Shown: piece after piece, positions 1-10,166 of the stretch
Layout of the letters: every line of letters starts with the position of its first letter
Position numbering within the stretch: position 1 is the first letter of the stretch
Origin: Veillonella sp. 3891
GTDB taxonomy: Bacteria > Bacillota > Negativicutes > Veillonellales > Veillonellaceae
Assembly (NCBI RefSeq): GCF_003992315.1
Contig: NZ_RQVE01000002.1
Span: 62,001 to 126,000 of the forward strand
Direction: 5' to 3'
DNA length: 64,000 nt
Notes under the pieces: model-generated
Databases searched by the model: none
What the model saw: the letters and a program-made list of their open reading frames with translations, nothing else
What the model was told of the DNA's origin: nothing
Made by a program: the position numbers and the translations under genes

Positions 1-3000
1 TTTCAAATCGCTTGCCAATTTTACGTTCAATGTAGTCGCATCCGTACCATCTTTCTTCACAGTGATATTATTTTGACCATGGATGTTTAAAGTTTCTCCT
101 AATTTACGAGCTACTTTATCTGATGTCGCATCATCACCGATGAACGTCATACCACCGTCTACCAAATTAGAAATTCTTGTATCTAAATTGGTAACTGCTG
201 CATTCACATCAGCTTTATCGGCAGCATTGTCTACTTTTTCACGTGTAGCCTTATCTAAACCAAATGTAACTTTACCATCATCCCCTGCTGTAATAACCAA
301 CCCAGATTTAGGGCCATCTTCAGTTGTAGTTGCCACATTACTTGCTACAAAATTTAAACCTTTTTGCAATTTTACAGATTTTGCATTTGTATCCTCAGCA
401 TCATTTGCGCGATATGTAATAGATGCGTCTAGGTTTTTAGCCACTAACGTTGTATCACCGAAGTCTACACTTGGTTTCGTCGCTGGTATTACTGTTCCAG
501 TCCCAGCATCTGTACCACCTACTTTACCTGGTTTTACAGTGATCGTTGCATCGCCGTTTTTGATTACTAAGTCATCTGTACCATTACCAGCGATTTCTTT
601 CATATTACCAAGGTTTTCTGCCAATTTCACATCGAATCCATCGCCTGCTGTGTTTTTCACTACATCAATGTTATTCGTACCAGTACGTGTAAAGTTCTCA
701 GCGCCTTTCACTTTTAAAGTTTCACCAAGGTTACGGTGTACTTTATCTGTGTCTGCAGTATCTTTATTGCCGTAGAAGTCTAAGCCTTTTGTAGCTAAGG
801 AGCTGTTTGCATTGTTGATACGGCTATCTAATTTAGAAATCGCATCGCCTACATTTTTCGCTTCTTCAGTTGTATTGCTACCATCATCTTTTGTGATGTT
901 GTACGTAGGACCTGTAAAAGAGCCGTCAGTGTTCACTTTGGAATCCCCGCCCAGTGCTGTAGCTAGGTCAGATTTCACAGTGTGTAATTGACCACCATTC
1001 ACAGCTTCTTTGGAGTTAGCTGCTACTTTGCCATCTGCAATGTTAGATAAGGTAGTTGCTGTTTTTGTATCTCCATTGCCATTCACCACACGTGCTTGTG
1101 GGTTCTCCAAAGCTTCTGGTGCTTTGCCATTATTTTCATCAGCAGTTTTTACAGTACCGTCAGCTTTTACTTCATCAGCTTTGTAGTACTTGCCATCTTT
1201 TGCTTTTACAACACGATCCCCAGCCTCATTAGTGTACACCACAGAACCAGCTTCGCCATTACGTAGAGCGTTTACTTTGTCATTTAACGTGGCATTGTTT
1301 AAACCATCTGCACCCGTTAAGCCTTTCGCTCCAGATACTCCATCTTTGCCATCACGGCCGTTAGAAGCTGTATCGCCAACTTTAGCCAGTTGGTCTTTTA
1401 CAGCTTGTGCCAATTCAACAGTAATCGTATCGCCTTTTGCTGTGGTTACAATGTTTGTATTATCTCCATTGACATGTAATGTGCCAGTAGCTAATGATAA
1501 ACCTACTTTATCCGCAGCTTTATCTTGTGCGTCTTTTGTCACGTTACCTGCAAAGTTTAGATTTGCATTATTAGTAACTGTTGTTTGTAGCTTAGTAATC
1601 TCATTATCTACATATTCTTTATTTGCTGCATCGCCATTCTCTGTTGCTTTCGCTACATTAGTGACTTTCATGCCGCCAGCATTGATACCATCTTTGCTAA
1701 TGGTTACAGTTTTTGTGTCGCCAGCTGCGCCATCTGCGCCTGCTGCTGTATTAGCAATAGATACACCATCTGCGCCTAAGGTAATTTTGCTACCTGGTTT
1801 GCCATCTGCATCGGCATTTGTGATGGATGTGATATTTTTCAAATCACTAGCTAACTTAACATTTAATGTAGTCGCATCGGTACCATCTTTTTTCACAGTG
1901 ATGTTATTTTGACCATGGATGTTTAAGGTTTCTCCTAGTTTACGAGCTACTTTATCTGCTGTCGCATCATCACCAATGAATGTCATACCACCATCTACTA
2001 AATTGGTAATTCTAGTACCTAGATTCGTAATTGCTGTATTTTGACCTTGGTTGGCTGCATCTAATTTTTCGATAGCATCTTTCAAGGTAGTTGCATTTTC
2101 ACTAGTACCGTCTGCTTTGGTAATATTGAAAGTTGGTCCTGTTACTGTACCATTTGCAGCAATCGTTGTACCACCGATAACAGTAGCCAAACCACTTACA
2201 GCAGTTAATTTGCCTTTGGTAGCATCGGATAGGTCTAATGTATAAGCACGAACTTTTGAAGTAGCATCTGGAGTTGCATTATTGATCGTTAATGCATCAC
2301 TACCTACTGCTACTGTTGTGTCATTTGCATTCACTTTGTAGATTGTTGTACCTACTGTAGTTGTTGTATCCGTAGTTACCGTTGTATTGATACCATCTGC
2401 TACTTTTACAGCTGTTTTCGCCGCATCTTTCGCTAATTCTTTTACTTTATCTTTGCCAGCATCAGATAAATTGCTTAAGTTTTTATCGGCTGCATTATCT
2501 ACTTTACTACGAGTATCTTTATCTAAGCCGAATGTAACTTTACCATTATCCTCTGCTGTAATCGCTAAACCAGATTTAGGACCTTCTGCAGTTGTGGTTG
2601 CATCATTACTTACTACGTAATTAAATCCATCTGCTAATTTAACGGATTTCGCATTCGCTACTGCTTCATCATTTGCACGATATTTGATAGACGCATCTAA
2701 GTTATTAGCAACTAATTTCGTATCTCCGAAATCAATGCTGCCTGTATTTCCAGCTTTAGGAGCTTTTACTGTAACCTTAGTATCGCCGTTTTTGATCACT
2801 AAGTCATGGGTACCATCCCCGGCGATTTCTTTCATGTTCGCAAGGTTTTCAGCCAATTTCACATCGAATCCATCGCCTGCAGCATTTTTCACTACATCAA
2901 TGTTATTCTTAGCACCTTCAGCACGAGTAAAGTTTTCTGCGCCTTTCACTTTTAAAGCTTCACCCAAATTACGGTGTACTTTATCTGTGTCAGCAACGTC

Positions 3001-6000
3001 TTTATTACCGTAGAAATCCAAGCCTTTTGTAGCTAACGTGGAGTTTGCATTGTTGATACGAGTATCTAATTTAGAAATCGCATCACCTACATTTTTAACA
3101 GGTTCAGTCCCATTAGTACCATCATCTTTTGTGATGTTGTACGTAGGACCTGTGAAAGAACCGTCACTGTTCACTTTGGAATCACCGCCAAGTGCTGTCG
3201 CAAGGTCAGATTTCACAGTGTGTAATTGACCACCGTTCACAGCTTCTTTGGAGTTGGCTCCTACTTTGCCATCTGCAATGTTAGATAAGGTAGTTGCTGT
3301 TTTTGTATCTCCATTGCCATTCACCACACGTGCTTGAGGGTTGTCTACTGCTTGCGGTTCTTTGTTATTGTTTTCCGCTGCAGTTTTTACAGTACCGTCA
3401 GCTTTTACTTCGTCAGCTTTGTAGTACTTACCATCCTTAGCTTTTATAACTCGGTCCCCAGCTTCGTTAGTGTACACCACTGAACCAGCTTCGCCATTAC
3501 GTAGAGCGTTTACTTTATCGTTTAATGTGGCATTGTTTAAACCATCTGCACCAGTTAAACCTTGTGCACCAGATGTACCATTTACACCATCCCGGCCATT
3601 AGAGGCTGTATCGCCAACTTTAGCCAATTGGTCTTTCACAGCTTGTGCCAATTCAACAGTAATGGTATTGCCTTTTGCTGTGGTAACAATGTTTGTATTA
3701 TCGCCATTAACATGTAATGTGCCAGTAGCTAATGCTAAGCCTATTTTATCCGCAGCTTTATTTTGTGCGTCTTTTGTTACATTACCAGCAAAGTTTAGAT
3801 TTGCATTGCCTGTAATTGTGCTATTTAGGTTAGTTAATGCATTTTCTACATACTCTTTACTTGCTGCATTATCAAGAGTGGTACGTGTAGCTTTATCTAA
3901 TCCAAATGTAACCTTACCATTATCCTCTGCTTTGATCGCTAAACCAGATTTAGGACCTTCTGCAGTTGTGGTTGCATCGTTACTTGCTACGTAATTAAAG
4001 CCATCTGCTAATTTGACAGATTTCGCATTTCCTACTGCTTCATCGTTTGCACGGTATTTGATAGATGCATCTAAGTTTTTCGCTACTACAGTGCTATCAC
4101 CGAAGTCCACTGTAGCTGGTTTAGCTGGTGTTGTTACGTCACCTGTCGCAGGATCAGTTACAGCTGGTTTTGCTGGTTTCAACGTAATCGTTGCATCACC
4201 ATTTTTGATGACCAAATCAGTTTTACCATCCCCAGCGATTTCTTTCATGTTTGCTAGGTTTTCTGCTAATTTCACATCAAGAGCTTTATCATTTTTCACA
4301 ACTTTAATATTGTTCTCATTGGCTCCTCGTGTGAAGTTTTCTCCACCTTTGATCGTTAAGGTTTCTCCTAAATCACGGTGCACTTTACCAGTATCCGTTG
4401 TGTCGTCACCAGTGAAGTTCAACCCTTTTGTTGTGGCGGCTGTTGTAGCTGCTGTTCCAGCTTGGGTAATTTTGTTAGATAGGTCATTGTAATTATTAGT
4501 AACTGTTGTTCCCAAATCTGTTACTTTGCCCGCAGTTTCAGAGATTTTTGTATTTTGCCCCGCATTAGCCGCATTTAATTTATCAATAGCATCTTTTAAG
4601 GTAGTAGCATTTTCACTAGTACCATCTGCTTTGGTAATACTGAAAGTTGGTCCTGTTACTGTACCATTTGCAGCAATCGTTGTACCACCGATAACAGTAG
4701 CCAAACCACTTACAGCAGTTAATTTACCTTTGGTAGCATCGGATAGGTCTAATGTATAAGCACGAACTTTTGAAGTAGCATCTGGAGTTGCATTATTGAT
4801 CGTTAATGCATCACTACCTACTGCTACAGTTGTATCAATTGCATTCACTTTGTAGATTGTTGTACCTACTGTAGTCGTTGTATCCGTGGTAACCGTTGTA
4901 TTGATACCGTCAGCCACTTTTACAGCTGTTTTCGCTGCATCTTTCGCTAATTCTTTGAATTTTTCTTTGCCAGCATCAGATAAATTGCTTAAGTTTTTAT
5001 CGGCAGCATTGTCTACTTTACTACGAGTATCTTTATCTAAGCCGAATGTAACTTTACCATTATCCTCTGCTTTGATCGCTAAACCAGATTTAGGACCGTC
5101 TGCAGTTGTGGTTGCATCGTTACTTACTACGTAATTAAATCCATCTGCTAATTTAACGGATTTCGCATTCGCTACTGCTTCATCATTTGCACGATATTTG
5201 ATAGACGCATCTAAGTTATTAGCAACTAATTTCGTATCTCCGAAATCAATGCTGCCTGTATTTCCATCTTTAGGAGCTTTTACAGTAACCTTAGTGTCTC
5301 CATTTTTAATGACTAAGTCATTCGTACCATCACCAGCGATTTCCTTGATGTTACCAAGGTTTTCCGCCAATTTCACATCAAGAGCTTTATCATTTTTCAC
5401 AACTTTAATATTGTTCTCATTGGCTCCTCGTGTGAAGTTTTCTCCACCTTTGATCGTTAAGGTTTCTCCTAAATCACGGTGCACTTTACCAGTATCCGTT
5501 GTGTCGTCACCAGTGAAATTCAACCCTTTTGTTGTGGCTGCTGTAGTCGCCGCTGTTGTAGCAGCTGTTCCAGCTTGGGTAATTTTGTTAGACAAATCAT
5601 TGTAATTATTAGTAACTGTTGTTCCCAAATCTGTTACTTTACCTTCTAAGGTAGTTACTTTACCTGCCGTTTCAGAGATTTTTGTATTTTGTCCAACATT
5701 AGTAGCATTTAATTTATCAATAGCATCTTTTAAGGTAGTAGCATTTTCACTAGTACCGTCTGCTTTGGTAATATTGAACGTTGGTCCTGTCACTGTTCCA
5801 TCTGTAGCAATATTTGTACCACCGATAACAGTAGCCAAACCACTTACAGCGGTTAATTTACCTTTTGTGGCATCGGATAAATCTAAGGAATACTTACGTA
5901 CTTTATCTGTACCTAGATCACCACCAGTAATTGCAAGGCCATCTCCTGTAACTGCTACTGTTGTGTCATTTGCATTCACTTTGTAAATTGTTGTACCTGC

Positions 6001-9000
6001 TATAGCTGTTGTATCCGTAGTAACCGTTGTGTTGATACCATCTGCTACTTTTACAGCTATTTTCGCCGCATCTTTCGCTAATTCTTTTACTTTATCTTTG
6101 CCAGTATCAGATAAATTGCTTAAGTTTTTATCGGCTGCATTGTCTATAGCACCACGTGTATCGCTGTCTAAACCGATATTAACTACGCCATTTGCTGCTG
6201 TAGAAATGGCGATACCTTTTTTAATGGCTACTCCATCTGTTGCCGCGGTTGTGCTTACCATACCTGCTGGTAAATTTTTAGGTGCTACTGTACCAGTACC
6301 TGCTACGAAGTTAAATCCATCTGCTAATTTAACCTTATTCTTCGCTGTTTCAGTACCCGCTTTATAGGCAATATCTGCGTCTAAATTAGAGGCTACAACT
6401 TTTGCGTCACCAAAGTTAACAGTCCCTTTATCATTGCCTTTACCAGGTGTTACTGTCACTGTATTTGTGCCATTTTTGATCACTAAATTATCTGAGCCAT
6501 TACCAGCGATTTCTTTCATACCAGACAGCTTGTCAGATAATTTAACAAGTAATCCATTGGCTCCATTAGAACCATCTTTTTCAACACGAATATTCGTATT
6601 CGCTGTGGTAGATGTGTAATTAGCGCCGCCTTTCAGCGTTAACGTCGTGTCTAATGTACGAGCTACGCCAGCATTATCGTCACCTGTGAAAGTAATTGTT
6701 TTACCTTTGAAAGCGTCAAAATCAGATTGGCTAACTTTTCCTCCTACCGCAGTAGTAAGATTGGAAATCTGTGTCGTATGAGTATTCACTGTTGTATTGA
6801 TACCATCTACTACAGATTTTTTAGCCACATCTTTAATCGTGAAAGCTTTATTATTTTGAGCTTGGCTATTAGCGTTTTCTTGAATTAAAGATACATCACC
6901 ATCATTACCAACTGTATAATTACCAGGTTTTACATGCAATTCATCTGTTTTATTAACTTTCAAATCAAGGGCTGTTTTCACAATGCCAGAGGTAACTAGT
7001 TTTCCATCTTCACCAGTGGCTCCTACAGAGCTTGCAATATTAGGGGTAACGGTCACAGCTCCGTTACTAGGATTCACCGTCAATGCTGTACTATTTCCGC
7101 TAGAAATTGACGTTACTACATTCTTAGCCTTAATGGTAACCGTACCATTAGTATTTTCGATGGCAATGTTATCGCCTGCTTTTAAAGTAACAGCTTTTTT
7201 CGTCAAACCATTTACAGTTTGCGGTGTAGCGTTTGCCGTAGTATTGCCATCTTGGGTACGTAGCATCCATTCATCGGATTTTTTCGCTACATCCGTAATT
7301 TCTGCTGTTTCACCAGTAACATCTTCTCCTTTACCGTTTACGTAATTTAGAGTGATTGTACCAGTAGCATCTGGCTTATAGGCAGCATTTCCTGTTTTTG
7401 CCTTGATATGGCGCTCGTTAGATTCTAACGCTTTTAATTGTTTGATATTCGCCGCATCATAGTCATTCGTACCACTAGCTAAGCCGACAATTCGACGCAG
7501 TATAGTTCCTGTATCATTTGTACCATTAGCATTTTTGTCATTACGTTTATTACCAATAGCAATGACACCATTACCACTATTACTTACTGATTCATTTGTT
7601 AAATATCCAGTTGTAGCTGTAGCATCATTTGATGTGGTAGTAGAACCTTCACCGAGTGCTACGGAATGTTCTAACCCCGCACTTGCATTAGTTCCTATCG
7701 CTACTGCACTAGTTGCACTAGCTTGAGCTCCTGTGCCCATAGCTACCGTATAGGCTGCACTTGCGGTAGTTTTCTTACCTTGATAGTCTGCACCAATACT
7801 AATGGAACGATTTCCTGATGCTGTAACTTGATAGCCAATACCTACTGCAGCAGTTCCGGATACGGATGTATTAGAGCCGGCACCAAAAGACTGATCCCCA
7901 CTTGCATTCACTGTATACCCAATTGCCGTCGATCCACCACCAGTTGCTTTGGCTGCATTACCAAATGCACTATCATTAGCATTCGACGCACGAGAAGTAG
8001 TACCTACTGCGATGGTATCCGCCGCTTGTGCTTGCGCATCATTACCCACCGCAATACCACTTGTACCGCCTGAAACAGCTCCTTTACCAATGGCAACAGC
8101 ATTTTCTTTTTCTGCATTGGCACCATCACCGATAGCTGTAGCACTAGCCTCTGTTGCCTCTGCTTCTTTACCAATAGCAATAGCATTGCCTTTTGATGCT
8201 TCAGAGCCTTTACCGATGGCTATTGCATTTGCTTCGGTTGCTTTAGCACCAGAACCTACGGCTGTAGCATCTCCTTTTGATGCTGTAGCACCTTTACCAA
8301 GAGCCGTAGCATTAACCTCTGATGCTGTTGCTCCAGATCCTAAGGCAGTCGCATCACCTTTTTGAGCTTTTGCTGCTTTACCTACAGCTGTAGCACCTTC
8401 TGCAGTAGCTGCGGCGCTTGAGCCTGCTGCCAAGGTATCTTTGGCTGAAGCGGACGCACTGGTACCAATAGCTGCTGCATTTTCTGCAGAGGCAGATGCC
8501 TTGTTTCCTAAAGCAGAGGCACTTTTACCCGATGCTGTAGCGTTATATCCAATGGCAGTTGCTTTTTCAGCTGTGGCTTGGGTCCGCTCTGTATTATCAT
8601 CAAAGCTATTGCCATTACCGCCACCGATCGCTACGGCATTTGTTGCTGTAGCCGCTGCATTACGGCCTAAAGCTGTAGCATTACCACCTGTAGCGAGAGC
8701 ACGTAAGCCCACAGACATATCGCCCCAATTATTATAGGCGTTAATCTTGCTTTCGCTATCTTTATTAATATCATTACCTGGTACACCTACTGTATATACA
8801 TCGGCACCGGCTAGGGATTGCCAGCCGATAGCAATGGCACCTTTGCCATAGCCACGAGAACTAACACCTAATGTAGTGGCACCTTCTTTAACGGAGCGAG
8901 CTTGTTCCCCCACAGCAATACCATGTAGTGCCGCTCGTGTATTATAACCAACACCAATGCCATAGTCCCCTGTAGCTACCGCCGTACGCCCAATAGCAAC

Positions 9001-9378
9001 CCCATAATTCACATCTTGAGGTGACAATCCATTAACACGATATCCAGACTGCGCATTATGACCTATAGCAATAGATCCCGCACCATTTGTTCGCGCTGTA
9101 TTACCAATAGATACCGATGATATATTCTTATCTCTAGGATTATATCTATCATTTCCGCCATAGGAACTAGTATCTTTCCCTAACGCAACTGAATCGGCTG
9201 ATGTAGGTCCTTCAATTACGGCTTGTACAGATACACCCATATCCGCACCCACAGCCATAGCCGCCAAGATGCTTGCCACGACAATTTTCTTTTTTCCAGA
9301 ATGATTTTTTGCCATTTCAGAGACAACGATATAACATTGCTTAGACTTGCTCCAGATAACTTTAAATATCTTATTCAT
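1..9378 (-). CDS. giant trimeric autotransporter adhesin (YadA-like), C-terminus beyond window
   Basis: The minus-strand frame stays open from the ATG at 9378 to the window edge (3126 codons, no stop), so the anchor lies outside. The start has GGAG about 10 nt upstream. The N-terminus (MNKIFKVIWSKSKQCYIVVS) is the extended signal-peptide region typical of trimeric autotransporters, followed by a hydrophobic stretch ending near VQA. Residues about 45-620 are a head of roughly 14-residue YadA beta-roll repeats of the type ATAIGKGAxA. A neck (RRIVGLASGTNDYDAANIKQ, about residue 625) leads into a very long stalk of repeated modules (GDDxAGVARTL, NGTDDLVIKNG, NNATLNDKVNALRNGEAGSV). Short collagen-like Gly-X-Y stretches (GRDGKDGVSGAKGLTGADG) occur at about 1320-1375 and 3550-3600. 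Several stalk blocks are nearly identical, so the protein has grown by internal duplication. By family it is a surface adhesin or biofilm factor; the ligand is unknown. Confidence 0.93.
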   Translation of the reverse strand, partial: MNKIFKVIWSKSKQCYIVVSEMAKNHSGKKKIVVASILAAMAVGADMGVSVQAVIEGPTSADSVALGKDTSSYGGNDRYNPRDKNISSVSIGNTARTNGAGSIAIGHNAQSGYRVNGLSPQDVNYGVAIGRTAVATGDYGIGVGYNTRAALHGIAVGEQARSVKEGATTLGVSSRGYGKGAIAIGWQSLAGADVYTVGVPGNDINKDSESKINAYNNWGDMSVGLRALATGGNATALGRNAAATATNAVAIGGGNGNSFDDNTERTQATAEKATAIGYNATASGKSASALGNKASASAENAAAIGTSASASAKDTLAAGSSAAATAEGATAVGKAAKAQKGDATALGSGATASEVNATALGKGATASKGDATAVGSGAKATEANAIAIGKGSEASKGNAIAIGKEAEATEASATAIGDGANAEKENAVAIGKGAVSGGTSGIAVGNDAQAQAADTIAVGTTSRASNANDSAFGNAAKATGGGSTAIGYTVNASGDQSFGAGSNTSVSGTAAVGIGYQVTASGNRSISIGADYQGKKTTASAAYTVAMGTGAQASATSAVAIGTNASAGLEHSVALGEGSTTTSNDATATTGYLTNESVSNSGNGVIAIGNKRNDKNANGTNDTGTILRRIVGLASGTNDYDAANIKQLKALESNERHIKAKTGNAAYKPDATGTITLNYVNGKGEDVTGETAEITDVAKKSDEWMLRTQDGNTTANATPQTVNGLTKKAVTLKAGDNIAIENTNGTVTIKAKNVVTSISSGNSTALTVNPSNGAVTVTPNIASSVGATGEDGKLVTSGIVKTALDLKVNKTDELHVKPGNYTVGNDGDVSLIQENANSQAQNNKAFTIKDVAKKSVVDGINTTVNTHTTQISNLTTAVGGKVSQSDFDAFKGKTITFTGDDNAGVARTLDTTLTLKGGANYTSTTANTNIRVEKDGSNGANGLLVKLSDKLSGMKEIAGNGSDNLVIKNGTNTVTVTPGKGNDKGTVNFGDAKVVASNLDADIAYKAGTETAKNKVKLADGFNFVAGTGTVAPKNLPAGMVSTTAATDGVAIKKGIAISTAANGVVNIGLDSDTRGAIDNAADKNLSNLSDTGKDKVKELAKDAAKIAVKVADGINTTVTTDTTAIAGTTIYKVNANDTTVAVTGDGLAITGGDLGTDKVRKYSLDLSDATKGKLTAVSGLATVIGGTNIATDGTVTGPTFNITKADGTSENATTLKDAIDKLNATNVGQNTKISETAGKVTTLEGKVTDLGTTVTNNYNDLSNKITQAGTAATTAATTAATTKGLNFTGDDTTDTGKVHRDLGETLTIKGGENFTRGANENNIKVVKNDKALDVKLAENLGNIKEIAGDGTNDLVIKNGDTKVTVKAPKDGNTGSIDFGDTKLVANNLDASIKYRANDEAVANAKSVKLADGFNYVVSNDATTTADGPKSGLAIKAEDNGKVTFGLDKDTRSKVDNAADKNLSNLSDAGKEKFKELAKDAAKTAVKVADGINTTVTTDTTTTVGTTIYKVNAIDTTVAVGSDALTINNATPDATSKVRAYTLDLSDATKGKLTAVSGLATVIGGTTIAANGTVTGPTFSITKADGTSENATTLKDAIDKLNAANAGQNTKISETAGKVTDLGTTVTNNYNDLSNKITQAGTAATTAATTKGLNFTGDDTTDTGKVHRDLGETLTIKGGENFTRGANENNIKVVKNDKALDVKLAENLANMKEIAGDGKTDLVIKNGDATITLKPAKPAVTDPATGDVTTPAKPATVDFGDSTVVAKNLDASIKYRANDEAVGNAKSVKLADGFNYVASNDATTTAEGPKSGLAIKAEDNGKVTFGLDKATRTTLDNAASKEYVENALTNLNSTITGNANLNFAGNVTKDAQNKAADKIGLALATGTLHVNGDNTNIVTTAKGNTITVELAQAVKDQLAKVGDTASNGRDGVNGTSGAQGLTGADGLNNATLNDKVNALRNGEAGSVVYTNEAGDRVIKAKDGKYYKADEVKADGTVKTAAENNNKEPQAVDNPQARVVNGNGDTKTATTLSNIADGKVGANSKEAVNGGQLHTVKSDLATALGGDSKVNSDGSFTGPTYNITKDDGTNGTEPVKNVGDAISKLDTRINNANSTLATKGLDFYGNKDVADTDKVHRNLGEALKVKGAENFTRAEGAKNNIDVVKNAAGDGFDVKLAENLANMKEIAGDGTHDLVIKNGDTKVTVKAPKAGNTGSIDFGDTKLVANNLDASIKYRANDEAVANAKSVKLADGFNYVVSNDATTTAEGPKSGLAITAEDNGKVTFGLDKDTRSKVDNAADKNLSNLSDAGKDKVKELAKDAAKTAVKVADGINTTVTTDTTTTVGTTIYKVNANDTTVAVGSDALTINNATPDATSKVRAYTLDLSDATKGKLTAVSGLATVIGGTTIAANGTVTGPTFNITKADGTSENATTLKDAIEKLDAANQGQNTAITNLGTRITNLVDGGMTFIGDDATADKVARKLGETLNIHGQNNITVKKDGTDATTLNVKLASDLKNITSITNADADGKPGSKITLGADGVSIANTAAGADGAAGDTKTVTISKDGINAGGMKVTNVAKATENGDAANKEYVDNEITKLQTTVTNNANLNFAGNVTKDAQDKAADKVGLSLATGTLHVNGDNTNIVTTAKGDTITVELAQAVKDQLAKVGDTASNGRDGKDGVSGAKGLTGADGLNNATLNDKVNALRNGEAGSVVYTNEAGDRVVKAKDGKYYKADEVKADGTVKTADENNGKAPEALENPQARVVNGNGDTKTATTLSNIADGKVAANSKEAVNGGQLHTVKSDLATALGGDSKVNTDGSFTGPTYNITKDDGSNTTEEAKNVGDAISKLDSRINNANSSLATKGLDFYGNKDTADTDKVHRNLGETLKVKGAENFTRTGTNNIDVVKNTAGDGFDVKLAENLGNMKEIAGNGTDDLVIKNGDATITVKPGKVGGTDAGTGTVIPATKPSVDFGDTTLVAKNLDASITYRANDAEDTNAKSVKLQKGLNFVASNVATTTEDGPKSGLVITAGDDGKVTFGLDKATREKVDNAADKADVNAAVTNLDTRISNLVDGGMTFIGDDATSDKVARKLGETLNIHGQNNITVKKDGTDATTLNVKLASDLK
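880..1098. repeat. intragenic stalk duplication, partner at 3118-3336
   Basis: About 220 bp of the adhesin stalk recurs almost unchanged at 3118-3336. The offset is 2238 bp, an exact multiple of three, so the reading frame is kept. The adjoining sequence continues to match, more weakly, on both sides (for example around 1190-1320 and 3428-3558). Confidence 0.85.
2093..2320. repeat. intragenic stalk duplication, partner at 4607-4834
   Basis: About 230 bp are nearly identical to 4607-4834 at an offset of 2514 bp (838 codons). A third, more diverged copy lies around 5740-5960. Nearly unchanged silent positions point to recent duplication or gene conversion within the adhesin gene. Confidence 0.85.
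4271..4437. repeat. intragenic stalk duplication, partner at 5372-5538
   Basis: About 167 bp match 5372-5538 with only one or two visible differences, offset 1101 bp (367 codons). This is the closest pair I could find within the adhesin stalk. Confidence 0.85.
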
Positions 9379-10166
9379 TGTGTTTTGACTCCTATACACA
9401 CTGTTAACTACGTTCCATATATTCTGCACTCGCTGTTACTACATGCTTTCACCTTTGAAAGTCCTACTACGACTAGAGCAAATCTTACCTGCGATCTCTC
9501 GTCTGCCTACTATTGAATGCTTATGTATATTATTATGTTTTCTTTTACTATCCTACGTAATCCCATAGATAAACATTCTCTGCGTATTATTTCATATCTT
9601 ATAACCTCCTAAACCACAGCCCTCATGTATTTTGGTAAACATAAAAAAGACCTCATTCCTTCTCAAAAATGACGTCATATAATCAAAATTATATACCAAA
9701 TCAGTGTTCTTTACAAATTGAAAAGATCAACTTTCTTTTAAATCAAAAGAAATTGTTGCACTTATATCAATTTTAGTCAGCACAAATGTGTTGCTTAAAG
9801 TACATATTCACTAATTTATAATCATTCTAGATTCTATAAATGTGCCTTCTCATTATAGCAAAATACTATAACACTAAGCAATTATATTGTTAAATATTCA
9901 TCCTTCAATAATTTCCATTAAATCATTTTTCACAACTATGAATCAAGTTGCCTCACGCCCAATAACTTGACTTTCATTCATAGGTAAACAAATACCTTCT
10001 ATAGAATCTCTTATTCCTGTGATATACTGTACATATACACATGTACGCATGCACGCATATAGCATGGTACGCTAACTCATCATTAGATATTCGCAAAAAG
10101 GGGGTGCGTATATCCAACGTTTTCTGTATCCATCGTAAGTCAATAAGAAAAAGAAACGGGAGAGAT
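9379..10166. other. divergent intergenic region between two adhesin genes
   Basis: About 790 bp, AT-rich, separating the divergent adhesin genes. It holds a good minus-strand promoter (9688-9716), which would give the large adhesin a leader of about 300 nt. Within that leader a 16-codon frame (9642 to 9592, minus) follows a GGAATGAGG-like site. Toward the plus-strand gene there is only a possible extended -10 (TGTGATATACT, ending near 10028). I see no RNA gene or transposon here. Confidence 0.6.
9688..9716 (-). promoter_or_regulatory. sigma-70-type promoter for the large adhesin
   Basis: On the minus strand: -35 TTGTAA (9716-9711), 17-nt spacer, -10 TATAAT (9693-9688). It faces the adhesin start at 9378 and no other promoter as good was seen closer, so a leader of about 300 nt is predicted. 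Confidence 0.55.

Noticed and set aside
83-8737. Many plus-strand open frames of 60-240 codons across the first 9 kb
   Set aside because: They are antisense shadows of the single minus-strand adhesin frame, which reads without a stop and shows clear family motifs; the plus-strand products are low-complexity Ala/Ser/Pro/Val strings.
10041-10166. N-terminal extension of the 658-residue YadA-like protein to 10041
   Set aside because: The extension lacks a ribosome site and would place 42 non-signal residues before a good signal peptide preceded by GGGAGAG.
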